Below, piece by piece: positions 35,091-43,632 of a stretch of 64,000 bases of DNA (positions are counted from its first letter, which is position 1; every line of letters starts with the position of its first letter). A program made the position numbers and the translations under genes. Origin of the DNA: Arthrobacter pullicola (GTDB lineage: Bacteria > Actinomycetota > Actinomycetes > Actinomycetales > Micrococcaceae); contig NZ_JACSQC010000001.1 of assembly GCF_014836875.1 (NCBI RefSeq), positions 62,001 to 126,000 of the forward strand, given 5' to 3'. Under the pieces are notes generated by a model, which worked only from the letters and a program-made list of their open reading frames with translations, was not told where the DNA came from and did no database searches.

Positions 35091-35119
35091 GAAGCCAGCG
35101 GCACGGGGCCGCTGGCTTC
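35091..35119 (+). terminator. Terminator of the fructose PTS operon
   Basis: GAAGCCAGCGGC and GCCGCTGGCTTC form perfect 12-base arms around a five-base loop, about 40 bases after ptsH. The following bases are mixed rather than a T-run. Confidence 0.75.
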
Positions 35120-35215
35120 GGTAGTAACTTCACGCTGACCCCCCACAGGCAGCGGACGTTACATATTCATTAGTCTGGCACAGGGTCATGAAGTTGTGAA
35201 CAAAATCTGTGAAAT

Positions 35216-35956
35216 TCAACTCACGTTTCGGTAACTTTCTGCCAAAAGGTTTTGGGACGGACGCCTGCGCTGGCGCAGATGGGAAACCCACATAACCGTC
35301 AACCCCACAGTCACCAGGATGACGGCCGTAAAGGGCACCAACGCCGTGAAGACACCCAGGTAGACCACTTCCTGCAGGAAGCTGAAGGCAACAACCAGCA
35401 CCAGTCCGGCGCCAAGAAGTCCGGCGCCCGTTCGGTGCAGGACCCGCAGGCGGGAATTTGCCGCCGCCATCAGCACGGGGGCGCACAGGCAAGCAGCGAC
35501 GTAGCCGGGATACATTCGCCCCAGGGACGCATAGGACTGCACCGTAACCTGCTTCTCGTAGGCCTGAAGCCCCACCGAGGTAACGGGCAGATCGCTAAGC
35601 ACAAAGAAGTACACAGTCAGCCCCACAGCCAGAGCCAGCACAGCGAGGCCGATCGGCCCAATGATCAGCTTCCGGGCCCACCCGGCACCAAAGGCTGCCG
35701 CGGCCTTCACCCCCAGGATGACGAAGACGGCATACAGGGACAGCCGCAGGACAAGATTGGCGAGATTCCGGCCCCCAAGCCAGCCGTCCACTACCGTGTA
35801 TATTCCCCCCAGACTCAGACCCATCGTCAGGGCAATCAGGACCATGCTGACGAAGACACCGCGGTTCTGGCCGCGCAGCGCCCCAGGCAGCCGGAGCAGT
35901 GCGAACAGCACGCTGAGTCCAAAGGCCGCCACCTGCACGGCTAAAGCTACGGTCAT
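35216..35956 (-). CDS. Seven-segment membrane protein, possibly MAB_1171c-like
   Basis: The 246-residue protein shows seven hydrophobic segments and a short basic tail. The pattern RLPGALRGQNRGVFVSMVLI, then YTVVDGWLGGRNLANLVLRL, recalls the MAB_1171c family of putative transporters that are typically paired with XRE-type regulators in actinobacteria. Compared with those proteins it lacks the long cytosolic C-terminal part. Its ATG overlaps the stop of the upstream regulator (ATGA), so the two are a translationally coupled pair. Function is unknown. Confidence 0.65.
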   Translation of the reverse strand: MTVALAVQVAAFGLSVLFALLRLPGALRGQNRGVFVSMVLIALTMGLSLGGIYTVVDGWLGGRNLANLVLRLSLYAVFVILGVKAAAAFGAGWARKLIIGPIGLAVLALAVGLTVYFFVLSDLPVTSVGLQAYEKQVTVQSYASLGRMYPGYVAACLCAPVLMAAANSRLRVLHRTGAGLLGAGLVLVVAFSFLQEVVYLGVFTALVPFTAVILVTVGLTVMWVSHLRQRRRPSQNLLAESYRNVS

Positions 35957-36684
35957 CCCAAATTCTCCAAAAGTGCCTGATCGAACTTTGCATCCTGTTC
36001 CCGCTTGCGCAGCGCCTTCGACAGCGCATCGAGGCGATCCCTCGCCAGCGTGACCAGCTCTACATCGGAAAGCTCCTCGATGGCCTTTTCCCGGCCCTTG
36101 GGCGGCCATCCACCCTCTTCGGGCTGCAGTACGCCGGTAACCACCAGCCCACTGGTGAGGGATACGCCGGCAAGCCGGGCTGCAGCAATGGCCAGCTCCG
36201 GAGCCAGGCGTCCCGCGGTCAGCTGCGCGGAGATGTTCTGGGGCGCTGTACCGGTTGCCGCCGAAAGCTGCAGGCGGAGGTCCCCGGGATCAATGGCATC
36301 AAACCATTGCCGCACGGAGCCGGTGTACGGATACGCGCACAATTGCGGTTCGGGGATGTTCCCGCCCTCGCCTGCCGTTGACCGGTCCAAAAGCGCCTTC
36401 AGGATGCAGGGATAGGCCACTTGACTGATGAGTTCGGCCTGGGTGGGCTCACGCCTGCCTTCTTCCAGCCCGGCGAACTCTGCGAAGGAGGACAGCGCAG
36501 TGACCGGGTCCTGCCCGTAGGCCCGTGCCACCCGTATGACTGTGGCCATGGAAACCTTGTTCCGCACCAGCTGCTGGGCGAGCGTCGAACGCTTGATTCC
36601 GGTCATCCGGCACAGGTCGGTAGTGGACTCATCCGGGGCTACGGTTGCGCGCCAATGTTGGAATGCCTTGGCGGCTACCGCCAT
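35953..36684 (-). CDS. HTH regulator with two tandem HTH-like repeats
   Basis: The 243-residue protein has an N-terminal XRE-like helix-turn-helix (about residues 23-71, MTGIKRSTLAQQLVRNKVSM). A similar segment, ATGTAPQNISAQLTAGRLAP, lies at about 135-185 and aligns with the first without gaps (for example Q38/Q154, L39/L155, I50/I166, A53-R54/A169-R170, G57/G173, L64/L180). The C-terminus is charged and helical. The ATG has AGGAGGGG five bases upstream. A -10 box TATACT and a CCAGTT/AACTGG dyad precede it, suggesting autoregulation of the regulator-membrane protein pair. Confidence 0.75.
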   Translation of the reverse strand: MAVAAKAFQHWRATVAPDESTTDLCRMTGIKRSTLAQQLVRNKVSMATVIRVARAYGQDPVTALSSFAEFAGLEEGRREPTQAELISQVAYPCILKALLDRSTAGEGGNIPEPQLCAYPYTGSVRQWFDAIDPGDLRLQLSAATGTAPQNISAQLTAGRLAPELAIAAARLAGVSLTSGLVVTGVLQPEEGGWPPKGREKAIEELSDVELVTLARDRLDALSKALRKREQDAKFDQALLENLG

Positions 36685-36713
36685 TGCCCCTCCTCGATTG
36701 GATTCTCCGGTTA

Positions 36714-36738
36714 CCAGTTAGTATACTTCTGGAACTGG
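36714..36738. promoter_or_regulatory. Dyad over the -10 box of the twin-HTH regulator gene
   Basis: CCAGTT (36714-36719) and AACTGG (36733-36738) are inverted arms 13 bases apart. Between them the minus-strand TATACT (36725-36720) is the likely -10 box. A protein bound here would cover the promoter, as expected for autoregulation. Confidence 0.5.
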
Positions 36739-36852
36739 CTCCCCCTCTGTGTTCCCCCCATATGCAGAGGCGGGAGCCAGCTCCAATTAAACGGCTGGCC
36801 TGATGCGGCTGGCCTGTCCTGTCCGGCCGCAGCGCAGACAAGGCTCAAACGT

Positions 36853-37443
36853 TCACCCGGCCCGCCGCCGCGCGGCGTGGCGCGCTGCCTCCCAGGCTTC
36901 TTCCAAACGGTCGACGGCGGCGGCGTACGTACTCAGCGCAGCGGTTTCCTGGGACGGGACCCGGGCGGCCTCCTGCGCGGCAAGGGCATCCCGGGACGCC
37001 CTTGCCAGCCGGCTCGTCTCAGCTTCCCGCACGTCCCCCAGCCCGGGATATTCCACCCCTTTCCAGGGGTCGAGCTCATAGGAACTCCACTCTCGCAGGA
37101 TTGCCTCCCGCCGCCGGTCCAGGCCGTGGAGCCGCTTAGCCCAGATTCTCTCCGCTCGTGCCTGTTTCCTGGCCCGGTGCCGGCGGCGCAGCCAGATCCA
37201 TGCGCCCGCAGAACCCGCCACCAGGAGCAGACCAGTGGCAGCTGCAGCCCCGGTGCCAGCCAGGCCAGCCCAAGCCACAGCGAGGATTCCGGTCAGCAGC
37301 CCCGTGAAACCCACCCAAAACAGCCGTTCGCCGTCATCGCGGCGCAGCGCCGCATCCAGCGCGGGCGCAGTGAAAAGAACCGCCGCCGCAGCCAGCAGGA
37401 TTGCCGGAATCGCTGCCAGGAGACTGCCATCCACGCCGGGCAT
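36853..37443 (-). CDS. Uncharacterised two-to-three-TM protein with charged C-terminus
   Basis: The 196-residue protein has hydrophobic segments at about residues 6-28, 42-60 and 66-84. A long charged helical part follows (RRRHRARKQARAERIWAKR and onward), probably a coiled coil in the cytosol. I recognise no family. The ATG at 37443 has GGAAAGGGGG upstream, and the longer frame to 37632 would overlap the divergent gene. It lies 169 bases before the twin-HTH gene, in the same direction, and may belong to that module. Confidence 0.7.
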   Translation of the reverse strand: MPGVDGSLLAAIPAILLAAAAVLFTAPALDAALRRDDGERLFWVGFTGLLTGILAVAWAGLAGTGAAAATGLLLVAGSAGAWIWLRRRHRARKQARAERIWAKRLHGLDRRREAILREWSSYELDPWKGVEYPGLGDVREAETSRLARASRDALAAQEAARVPSQETAALSTYAAAVDRLEEAWEAARHAARRRAG

Positions 37444-37582
37444 AACGCCCCCTTTCCTGTCCCTGCCGGCACCGGCAGAGTTCGGGATCGCCCCAAAATA
37501 CCAAGTATGCTTATGTCCGGAGTTGCCATTGGAAACCGCTGGACCTCCAGCATTGCATGACGCCTCACAACTAAGGAACGAC

Positions 37583-38671
37583 ATGTTGCTACCTGCCCCG
37601 CGCGGAGTTTTGACTTCCGCACTGCTCGACACCCTCCTGGCCGGCGACGGCGCGGGGCCCGAGAAGTTCGCCGAGCTCGCTGCCCTGGGTGATGGTGCCC
37701 TTTCCGCTACCGCGGACCTGCTTCGCGACGACGATATCCAGCTTGCACTGTTCTGCCTCTACGAGCTGCACTACAGCGGACTGGAGGGCGTGGACCCGGC
37801 AATGGAATGGGAGCCGGAGCTGATCCGGCTGCGGCGGACTCTGGAAGCCGGCTTCGAAGCCACCCTGCGGAAGATCGTCCCCGCTCCGGAAGCGCCGGAA
37901 CCGGATGCCGAAGCGGTGGCGCAGACCCTGTTCGGGATGGCCGCTGACGACGACGGTCCCTCCGTATCCCGGTTCATTGCCCGCCACGCCACCGAGGACC
38001 AGCTGCGCGAGTTCCTGGTTCTGCGCTCCATCTACCAGCTGCGCGAAGCGGATCCCCACAGCTGGGCCATCCCCCGTCTTCCGGCAGGGCGGGCCAAGGC
38101 AGCCCTGGTGGAAATCCAGGCCGACGAGTATGGAGGCGGGCGTCCGGAGCGCATGCACTCGAAACTATTCGCCCGCACCATGGAGGGCCTGGGGCTGGAC
38201 ACCCGGTACGGCTACTACCTGGACCGGATTCCAGCCCTGGTGCTGGCCTCTTCCAACGCCATGTCCCTGTTCGGTTTGAACCGCCGCCTTCGGGGCAGTA
38301 TCGCCGGTCACCTCGCAGCCTTCGAGATGACCTCCTCCATCCCGAACTCCTTCTATGCCAAGGGTTTCCGCCGTGCGGGGTTCGGCTCCGATGTCACCTT
38401 CTACTTCGACGAGCATGTCGAGGCCGACGCCGTGCATGAGCAGATTGCAGCCCGCGACCTTGCCGGCGGCCTCGCTGAAGCAGAACCCGCGCTCCTGCCG
38501 GACATCCTTTTCGGTGCGGCAACCGTCCTGACCCTCGATGCGCTGCAGGGCGAGTTCCAGCTGGCGGCGTGGAAGGAGGGCTCCTCGGCACTGCGGGCTG
38601 CCGGCCCTGAGCCGCATCCGGCAGCGGATGCCCTGGCCGCCGACGCGGCAGCAGCCGGGGTTTCACCGTGA
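37583..38671 (+). CDS. Iron-containing redox enzyme (haem-oxygenase-like diiron oxidase candidate)
   Basis: The 362-residue protein has residues placed as in haem-oxygenase-like diiron oxidases (HDO). They are ELHYSG (Glu61, His63), EIQADEYGGG (Glu177, Asp181), RMHSKLF (His192), and DEHVEADAVHE (Asp276, His278, Asp282, His285). A complete diiron site therefore seems retained. Characterised HDO enzymes cleave or hydroxylate amines and fatty acids, but no substrate can be read. The ATG has AAGGA five bases upstream. The stop overlaps the start of a CDGSH protein gene (GTGA), a possible electron donor. Confidence 0.85.
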   Translation: MLLPAPRGVLTSALLDTLLAGDGAGPEKFAELAALGDGALSATADLLRDDDIQLALFCLYELHYSGLEGVDPAMEWEPELIRLRRTLEAGFEATLRKIVPAPEAPEPDAEAVAQTLFGMAADDDGPSVSRFIARHATEDQLREFLVLRSIYQLREADPHSWAIPRLPAGRAKAALVEIQADEYGGGRPERMHSKLFARTMEGLGLDTRYGYYLDRIPALVLASSNAMSLFGLNRRLRGSIAGHLAAFEMTSSIPNSFYAKGFRRAGFGSDVTFYFDEHVEADAVHEQIAARDLAGGLAEAEPALLPDILFGAATVLTLDALQGEFQLAAWKEGSSALRAAGPEPHPAADALAADAAAAGVSP

Positions 38672-38964
38672 GCGGCACCCCTGCGGACGCTGAAGCCGCA
38701 GTAGTCGAGGCCACCGGAGTGAGGGTTGTCGCCGCAGCAGAAAGCCAGGCGGGCGGGGACGGCGGCCTTGATCCGGTGTCACTCATGGCATGCCCCGGTG
38801 GCCCCTTGCTGGTGCGGGGGGACTTTGAGGTTGTCGACGCCGATGGCACCCCGGTTCCCAAAAACCGGGAAACGGTGGCACTGTGCCGCTGCGGCGGTTC
38901 GAAGATCAAACCCTGGTGCGACGGTACGCACAAGCTGCTGAAGCACGGCTCCGCCAAGGACTAG
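38668..38964 (+). CDS. CDGSH-type iron-sulfur protein
   Basis: The 98-residue protein ends in a CDGSH [2Fe-2S] motif, CRCGGSKIKPWCDGTH: Cys73, Cys75, Cys84 and His88 are the ligands. Such proteins carry an electron-transfer cluster. The N-terminal 40 residues are alanine-rich and possibly disordered. Its GTG start overlaps the previous stop by four bases, so it is made together with the diiron oxidase candidate and may deliver electrons to it. Confidence 0.9.
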   Translation: MSGTPADAEAAVVEATGVRVVAAAESQAGGDGGLDPVSLMACPGGPLLVRGDFEVVDADGTPVPKNRETVALCRCGGSKIKPWCDGTHKLLKHGSAKD

Positions 38965-38995
38965 GCGGGGCGCAGGGTTTTCCAACACTGGCCCC

Positions 38996-39012
38996 ATACC
39001 CATAGGGGGTAT
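38996..39012. promoter_or_regulatory. CsoR-type copper operator
   Basis: ATACCCATAGGGGGTAT is the near-palindromic G-tract motif bound by CsoR repressors. Its last base coincides with the first T of the -10 box TAGGCT (39012-39017), which lies six bases before the copB ATG. Copper release of CsoR would therefore free the promoter. Confidence 0.85.
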
Positions 39013-39023
39013 AGGCTGGGTGC

Positions 39024-41231
39024 ATGAGCAGTCATGAACACCATCCCGATCCTGACCGGGTGGCCGCATCTGACCTCCACGCCGGCGACCGCAGCCAGCT
39101 GTCAGTAGACCATCACGGCCACGCACCGGCGGATCCCGCAGCCCATGGGGAACACGGGCATGCGGGCCACGGTGATCCTACGCACGACAGCCACGGACAC
39201 GGCGGCCACGGGGACCACGTTGGGCAGTTCCGGCGGCTGTTCTGGATCATGCTCGTCCTCGCCGTTCCCGTGGTCGGGTTCAATGACATGTTCGCCCACC
39301 TCATCGGCTACCACCTGCCGGATGCCGCCTGGGTCTGGTGGGCCTCCCCCGTCCTGGGCACGGTTATGTACGTCTGGGGCGGCCAGCCCTTCCTCACCGG
39401 GGCCGTCTCGGAGGTCCGTTCGCGCAAACCCGGAATGATGCTGCTCATCGGGCTGGCGATCACCGTCGCGTTCATCGCCTCCTGGGGTGCGAGCGTGGGC
39501 CTGCTCGATGCCGAGCTGAACTTCTGGTGGGAATTGGCCCTGCTGGTGGTCATCATGCTGCTGGGGCACTGGATCGAGATGCGTTCCCTCGCCCAGACCA
39601 CCTCCGCACTGGATTCACTGGCTGCGCTGCTCCCCGACGAAGCCGAGATGGTTGATGGGGACCAGGTCATCAAGGTCTCTCCCGCAGATCTGGCGGTGGG
39701 AGACGTCGTCATCGTCCGGCCCGGCTCCTCCGTGCCTGCTGACGGAGAAATCGTTGACGGCTCTGCCAGCATGGACGAGTCCATGGTCACCGGTGAGTCC
39801 CGGACCGTCCGCCGCGGGCGCGGCGATTCCGTTGTTGCCGGCACCGTCGCGACCGATTCCGGCCTGCGGGTCAAAGTCACGGCCATCGGCGACGACACCG
39901 CACTGGCCGGAATCCAGAAACTCGTCGCAGACGCCCAGGCCTCCTCCTCCCGCGCCCAGCGGCTCGCGGACACGGCAGCAGCTTGGCTGTTCTGGTTCGC
40001 CCTCGGATCGGCGGCCATCACCGCCGCCGTCTGGTCCCTGCTCGGACTGCCGGACGACGCCGTGGTCCGCACCATCACCGTCCTGGTCATCGCCTGTCCC
40101 CATGCCCTCGGACTGGCAATCCCCCTGGTGGTCTCGATCGCGACCGAACGTGCAGCCCGCGGCGGAGTGCTGATCAAGGACCGCCTCGCCCTGGAATCCA
40201 TGCGTTCCGTGGACGCGGTGCTCTTTGACAAGACGGGCACCCTGACCAGGGGTGAACCCACCGTCACCGCCGTCGAACCCGTTGACGGGCATACGGAAGA
40301 CGAAGTCCTCGTACTGGCCGCCGCTGCCGAAGCTGACAGTGAGCACCCCCTGGCCAAGGCCGTCACCGGTGCCGCGCGCGCCCGCGGCCTGAGCGTGTCC
40401 AAGGCGTCGGATTTCTCGTCCTCTCCTGCGGTCGGGGTTAGGGCCACCGTCGCCGCCCCCGGCGGAAGCACAGTGGTGGAGGTCGGCGGGCCCTATCTGC
40501 TCGAGGAACACGGCTCCGGCGAACTCCCCATCGCCGATAGCTGGCGGGCAGAAGGCGCCATCATTCTGCACGTTGTGGCGGACGGCAGCGTCATCGGCGC
40601 CCTCCGGCTGGCCGATGAGATCCGCCCCGAGTCCCGGCAGGCGGTGGACGCACTCCACGCCGCCGGCGCGCAGGTGGTCATGATCACCGGTGATGCCCGG
40701 GCCGTCGCCGGTACCGTAGCCAAGGAGCTGGGGATCGACCGGGTCTTCGCGGGAGTCCGCCCCGAGGACAAGGCCGCGAAGGTGGCTGAACTCCAGGCTG
40801 AAGGCAAGAAGGTCGCCATGGTCGGCGACGGCGTCAACGACGCCCCTGCACTGGCCCAGGCTGATGTGGGAATCGCCATCGGCGCCGGCACCGACGTCGC
40901 CATCGGCTCCGCCGGAGTAATCCTGGCCAGTTCGGACCCGCGCTCGGTACTCTCGGTCATCGACCTCTCCCGGGCCAGCTACCGGAAGATGAAGCAGAAC
41001 CTGTGGTGGGCCGCCGGTTATAACCTCATTTCCGTACCGCTGGCCGCGGGAGTCCTGGCACCGGTAGGGTTCGTGCTGCCCATGAGCATCGGTGCGATCC
41101 TCATGTCCGCCTCCACCGTCGTCGTCGCCCTCAACGCCCAGCTGCTCCGGCGCCTGGACCTGTCCCCGGCAGCCAGCGCCGCCCGCTTCACCGGCAGCAG
41201 CACCCCACAGCCCAGCACCACCACCGACTAA
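39024..41231 (+). CDS. copB: Copper-exporting P1B-type ATPase (CopB-like)
   Basis: The 735-residue pump has a His-rich N-terminus (to about residue 70, with HGHAGHGDPTHDSHGHGGHG), membrane segments, and the transport motif CPH (Cys358-Pro-His) in place of the CPC of CopA. The phosphorylation site is DKTGT (Asp402), with SEHPLAKAV and GDGVNDAPALAQADVGIAIG also present. The CPH form is typical of CopB, which exports Cu(II) or Cu(I). The mRNA is likely leaderless (TAGGCT six bases before ATG). The operon continues into csoR. Confidence 0.93.
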   Translation: MSSHEHHPDPDRVAASDLHAGDRSQLSVDHHGHAPADPAAHGEHGHAGHGDPTHDSHGHGGHGDHVGQFRRLFWIMLVLAVPVVGFNDMFAHLIGYHLPDAAWVWWASPVLGTVMYVWGGQPFLTGAVSEVRSRKPGMMLLIGLAITVAFIASWGASVGLLDAELNFWWELALLVVIMLLGHWIEMRSLAQTTSALDSLAALLPDEAEMVDGDQVIKVSPADLAVGDVVIVRPGSSVPADGEIVDGSASMDESMVTGESRTVRRGRGDSVVAGTVATDSGLRVKVTAIGDDTALAGIQKLVADAQASSSRAQRLADTAAAWLFWFALGSAAITAAVWSLLGLPDDAVVRTITVLVIACPHALGLAIPLVVSIATERAARGGVLIKDRLALESMRSVDAVLFDKTGTLTRGEPTVTAVEPVDGHTEDEVLVLAAAAEADSEHPLAKAVTGAARARGLSVSKASDFSSSPAVGVRATVAAPGGSTVVEVGGPYLLEEHGSGELPIADSWRAEGAIILHVVADGSVIGALRLADEIRPESRQAVDALHAAGAQVVMITGDARAVAGTVAKELGIDRVFAGVRPEDKAAKVAELQAEGKKVAMVGDGVNDAPALAQADVGIAIGAGTDVAIGSAGVILASSDPRSVLSVIDLSRASYRKMKQNLWWAAGYNLISVPLAAGVLAPVGFVLPMSIGAILMSASTVVVALNAQLLRRLDLSPAASAARFTGSSTPQPSTTTD

Positions 41232-41259
41232 CCAGCACCTAAGAATCAGGAGCATCACA

Positions 41260-41574
41260 ATGGCTACCAGCACCAAGCCGTCCGGCGGAACCGCACACGG
41301 CTACATCAGCGACAAGGAACGCTATCTCGCCCGCCTCAAGCGGATCGAGGGGCAGGCCCGCGGCATCCACCGCATGGTGGATGAGGACACCTACTGCATC
41401 GATATCCTCACGCAGATCAGCGCGCTGACCTCGGCCCTGGAGAACGTGGCCCTCGCCCTGCTCGATGACCATCTCAAACACTGCGTCGTCAACGCGGCCA
41501 AGGCCGGCGGTCCGGAAGCGGACGAGAAGATCAAGGAAGCCTCCGACGCCATCGCCCGCCTGGTGAAGTCCTGA
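41260..41574 (+). CDS. csoR: Copper-sensing repressor CsoR
   Basis: The 104-residue DUF156 protein has the Cu(I) ligands Cys46, His71 and Cys75, with the CsoR spacing (25 and 4 residues) in TYCIDILTQ and DDHLKHCV. CsoR binds a G-tract dyad and releases it on Cu(I) binding; such a dyad precedes copB. Encoded after copB, it should repress its own operon. The ATG at 41260 follows AATCAGGAGC. Confidence 0.93.
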   Translation: MATSTKPSGGTAHGYISDKERYLARLKRIEGQARGIHRMVDEDTYCIDILTQISALTSALENVALALLDDHLKHCVVNAAKAGGPEADEKIKEASDAIARLVKS

Positions 41575-42794
41575 CCCGACCCATCCGCCTGGTCAGCGAT
41601 GAGGAGCGCCGCGCCCGCATCGGGGTGCGGCACGCACTGGCCCCCTCGGCAAAGGCCGGATCACCGGAGGAGGCGGCCCGGGCGCTGGTGGGCCTGCACG
41701 CAACAGAGGCGCCGAGCGTGCACCTGTCCTGCTGGGCGCGCACCAATCAGCTCAGCGTCGACGACGTCGAACGGGCGCTTTACGATTCCCGTTCGCTCGT
41801 CAAGCAGCAGTCCATGCGCGAGACCCTCTTCGTGTTTCCCCGGGAGCTGGTGCCCGCGGTCTGGGGCAGTGCGGCGGCCCGGGTGGCAGCAGCCCACCGC
41901 AGGCGGCTGGTCCGGGACCTCGAACGCTGGGGACCTGCCGGCGAAGGACACGGTGCCGCCTGGCTTGCCGCGGCCGAGGATGCGGTGCTGGAATGCCTGG
42001 CCGACGGCGTGCAGCGGTCCTCCAAGCAGATCCGGGAAGAGGTACCCGAAGCCGAGGGCGTGATCATGCAGGCACCGGGGAAGTCCTGGGGCGGGCCCGT
42101 GGCAATCGCACCTCGCGTACTCGCCCAGCTGGGCTTCGACGGCGCAGTTGCGCGGGCCGGAAATGCAGGGGCCTGGTATGCCAGCCGCCCTACTTGGACA
42201 ACAGTGCAGGCGTGGTGGGGACAGCCGGTTCCCGGTGCCCTTGGACCGCGCGAGGGGTATGCCGAGCTGGTGGACCGGTGGCTGTGGTCCTACGGGCCGG
42301 GCACCGTGGAAGACATCGCCTGGTGGCTTGGCGGTACCAAGGGTGCGGTCCGGTCGGCCCTCGATGATCTCGGCGCGGAAGCCGTGTCCCTGGCGGACGG
42401 TTCGGCAGGGTGGCTGCGCGCCGACGATCTGGAGCCCGTTGCCGCCCCCGAACCATGGGCTGCGCTCCTGCCGCTGCTGGATCCGACGGTCATGGGGTGG
42501 AAGGAACGGTCCTTCTACCTCGGCGGGCACGGACCCCAGCTGTTCGACAGCATCGGTAATGCCGGGACCACCGCGTGGGTCAACGGGCGCGTCGTCGGCG
42601 CTTGGGTGCAGGACCTGGACGGCGTGGTCGAGCTGCGGCTTCTCGAGAACGATCTCCCAACGGCGGCCCGCGCGGCGCTGGCAGCGGAAGCAAGCCGGCT
42701 GACCCGGTGGCTGGACGGCCAGCGCGTGTTCACCGTCTACCCGTCGCCAGCCATGCAGCCCGGCTTTGGCTCGCAGGCCGGCCTTGGCCAGTAG
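41571..42794 (+). CDS. AlkZ-like winged-helix DNA-binding protein (HTH_42)
   Basis: The 407-residue reading is based on an unusual CTG start at 41571 that overlaps the csoR stop as CTGA. The translation LTRPIRLVSDEERRARIG then continues naturally into the conserved part. GTG at 41625 is the conventional alternative. The family (AlkZ/YcaQ-type DNA glycosylases and relatives) is recognised from GLHATEAPSVHLSCWAR, RETLFVFP and KERSFYLGGHGPQLFDSIG. Where AlkZ has the catalytic QxQ, this protein has His43-Ala-Thr, so glycosylase activity is uncertain. Confidence 0.78.
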   Translation: MTRPIRLVSDEERRARIGVRHALAPSAKAGSPEEAARALVGLHATEAPSVHLSCWARTNQLSVDDVERALYDSRSLVKQQSMRETLFVFPRELVPAVWGSAAARVAAAHRRRLVRDLERWGPAGEGHGAAWLAAAEDAVLECLADGVQRSSKQIREEVPEAEGVIMQAPGKSWGGPVAIAPRVLAQLGFDGAVARAGNAGAWYASRPTWTTVQAWWGQPVPGALGPREGYAELVDRWLWSYGPGTVEDIAWWLGGTKGAVRSALDDLGAEAVSLADGSAGWLRADDLEPVAAPEPWAALLPLLDPTVMGWKERSFYLGGHGPQLFDSIGNAGTTAWVNGRVVGAWVQDLDGVVELRLLENDLPTAARAALAAEASRLTRWLDGQRVFTVYPSPAMQPGFGSQAGLGQ

Positions 42795-42874
42795 GCCGGT
42801 AACGGCCGCCGCCCCGCCCCGGTACGCTTCCTGCCGGTAGGGGCAAGCCCTGCCGCTGCCCCTTGCGCGCCCCT

Positions 42875-43600
42875 TCAGCCTTCCTGCAGGGCTGCTGCTG
42901 CGAGAACCCCGGCGAGGTCTCCGGGCCGGCTCCACATAGGCCAGTGGCCCGTCGGGAGATCGATGAGGTCCATGTTCTCGAGTCTGGCGACTTCGGCGAA
43001 CATGGGATGGCCGGAGGTGACCAGCTCCATCATCTGCTGGCTCGGAAGCGAGCAGCAGACGAGGGTGGCCGGCACCTTGAAGCGTGCAGCGTTGCTGAGC
43101 TCCACCGCCTGGCGCAACACGGGCCCGGGTACGGGGACTGCCCTCGTCCTGAAACGCTCCAGGGCGGCAGGGCTGAGTCCTTCAAGGCTGGCCTGCTGTC
43201 CGAGCGCTTCGAAGGGCGGCAGCCCAAGCTCTGCCATCTCCGCGGCGTCGGGAGCAAAAACAGTGCCGGGCGCGACCGGGCCGCTGTCAACCCAGACCAC
43301 CCGGCGGATCAGGTTCGGGTGCCGGTCGAGCACAAGGCTCACGGGGGCGTTGGCCCCGCTGTGGGCAACGATGACTACCGGGCCGGAGTCCACGGCCATG
43401 GCCTGTTCGATCGCCGCTGCTTGATCGTCAAGCGTCCTGGACGCTCTTTCCGGGTCTGATTCGTCGAGGCCGGGCAAAGTGATCGGGACAGCCTTCAGGC
43501 CCCTAGCCGTCAGGTGTTCCAAAACCTCGTCCCATGCCCAGGACCCCAGCCAGTGTCCGGGAATCAGCAGAATGGTCGGGCTGTTCGTGTCAGTCGTCAT
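42875..43600 (-). CDS. Alpha/beta hydrolase
   Basis: The 241-residue protein has a TILLIPGHWLGSWAWDEVL opening with an oxyanion-hole turn, the nucleophile elbow AHSGAN (about Ser81), and a C-terminal PTGHWPMWSRP with the catalytic His. It resembles small esterases and plant-type hydrolases; the substrate is unknown. It is divergent from a WYL-domain regulator, with a CATGTCA/TGACATG dyad between them, so it is probably the target of that regulator. Confidence 0.88.
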   Translation of the reverse strand: MTTDTNSPTILLIPGHWLGSWAWDEVLEHLTARGLKAVPITLPGLDESDPERASRTLDDQAAAIEQAMAVDSGPVVIVAHSGANAPVSLVLDRHPNLIRRVVWVDSGPVAPGTVFAPDAAEMAELGLPPFEALGQQASLEGLSPAALERFRTRAVPVPGPVLRQAVELSNAARFKVPATLVCCSLPSQQMMELVTSGHPMFAEVARLENMDLIDLPTGHWPMWSRPGDLAGVLAAAALQEG

Positions 43601-43632
43601 GCCACGATCCTTGCAGCCCTCCTGGACAGCGG

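Noticed and set aside
35216-37443. Prophage remnant around the twin-HTH regulator
   Set aside because: No integrase, capsid, lysis or excisionase genes and no attachment repeats; only the repressor-like character of the regulator suggested it.
39615-41276. 553-codon minus-strand frame opposite copB and csoR
   Set aside because: Glycine/aspartate-biased shadow of the copper ATPase gene.
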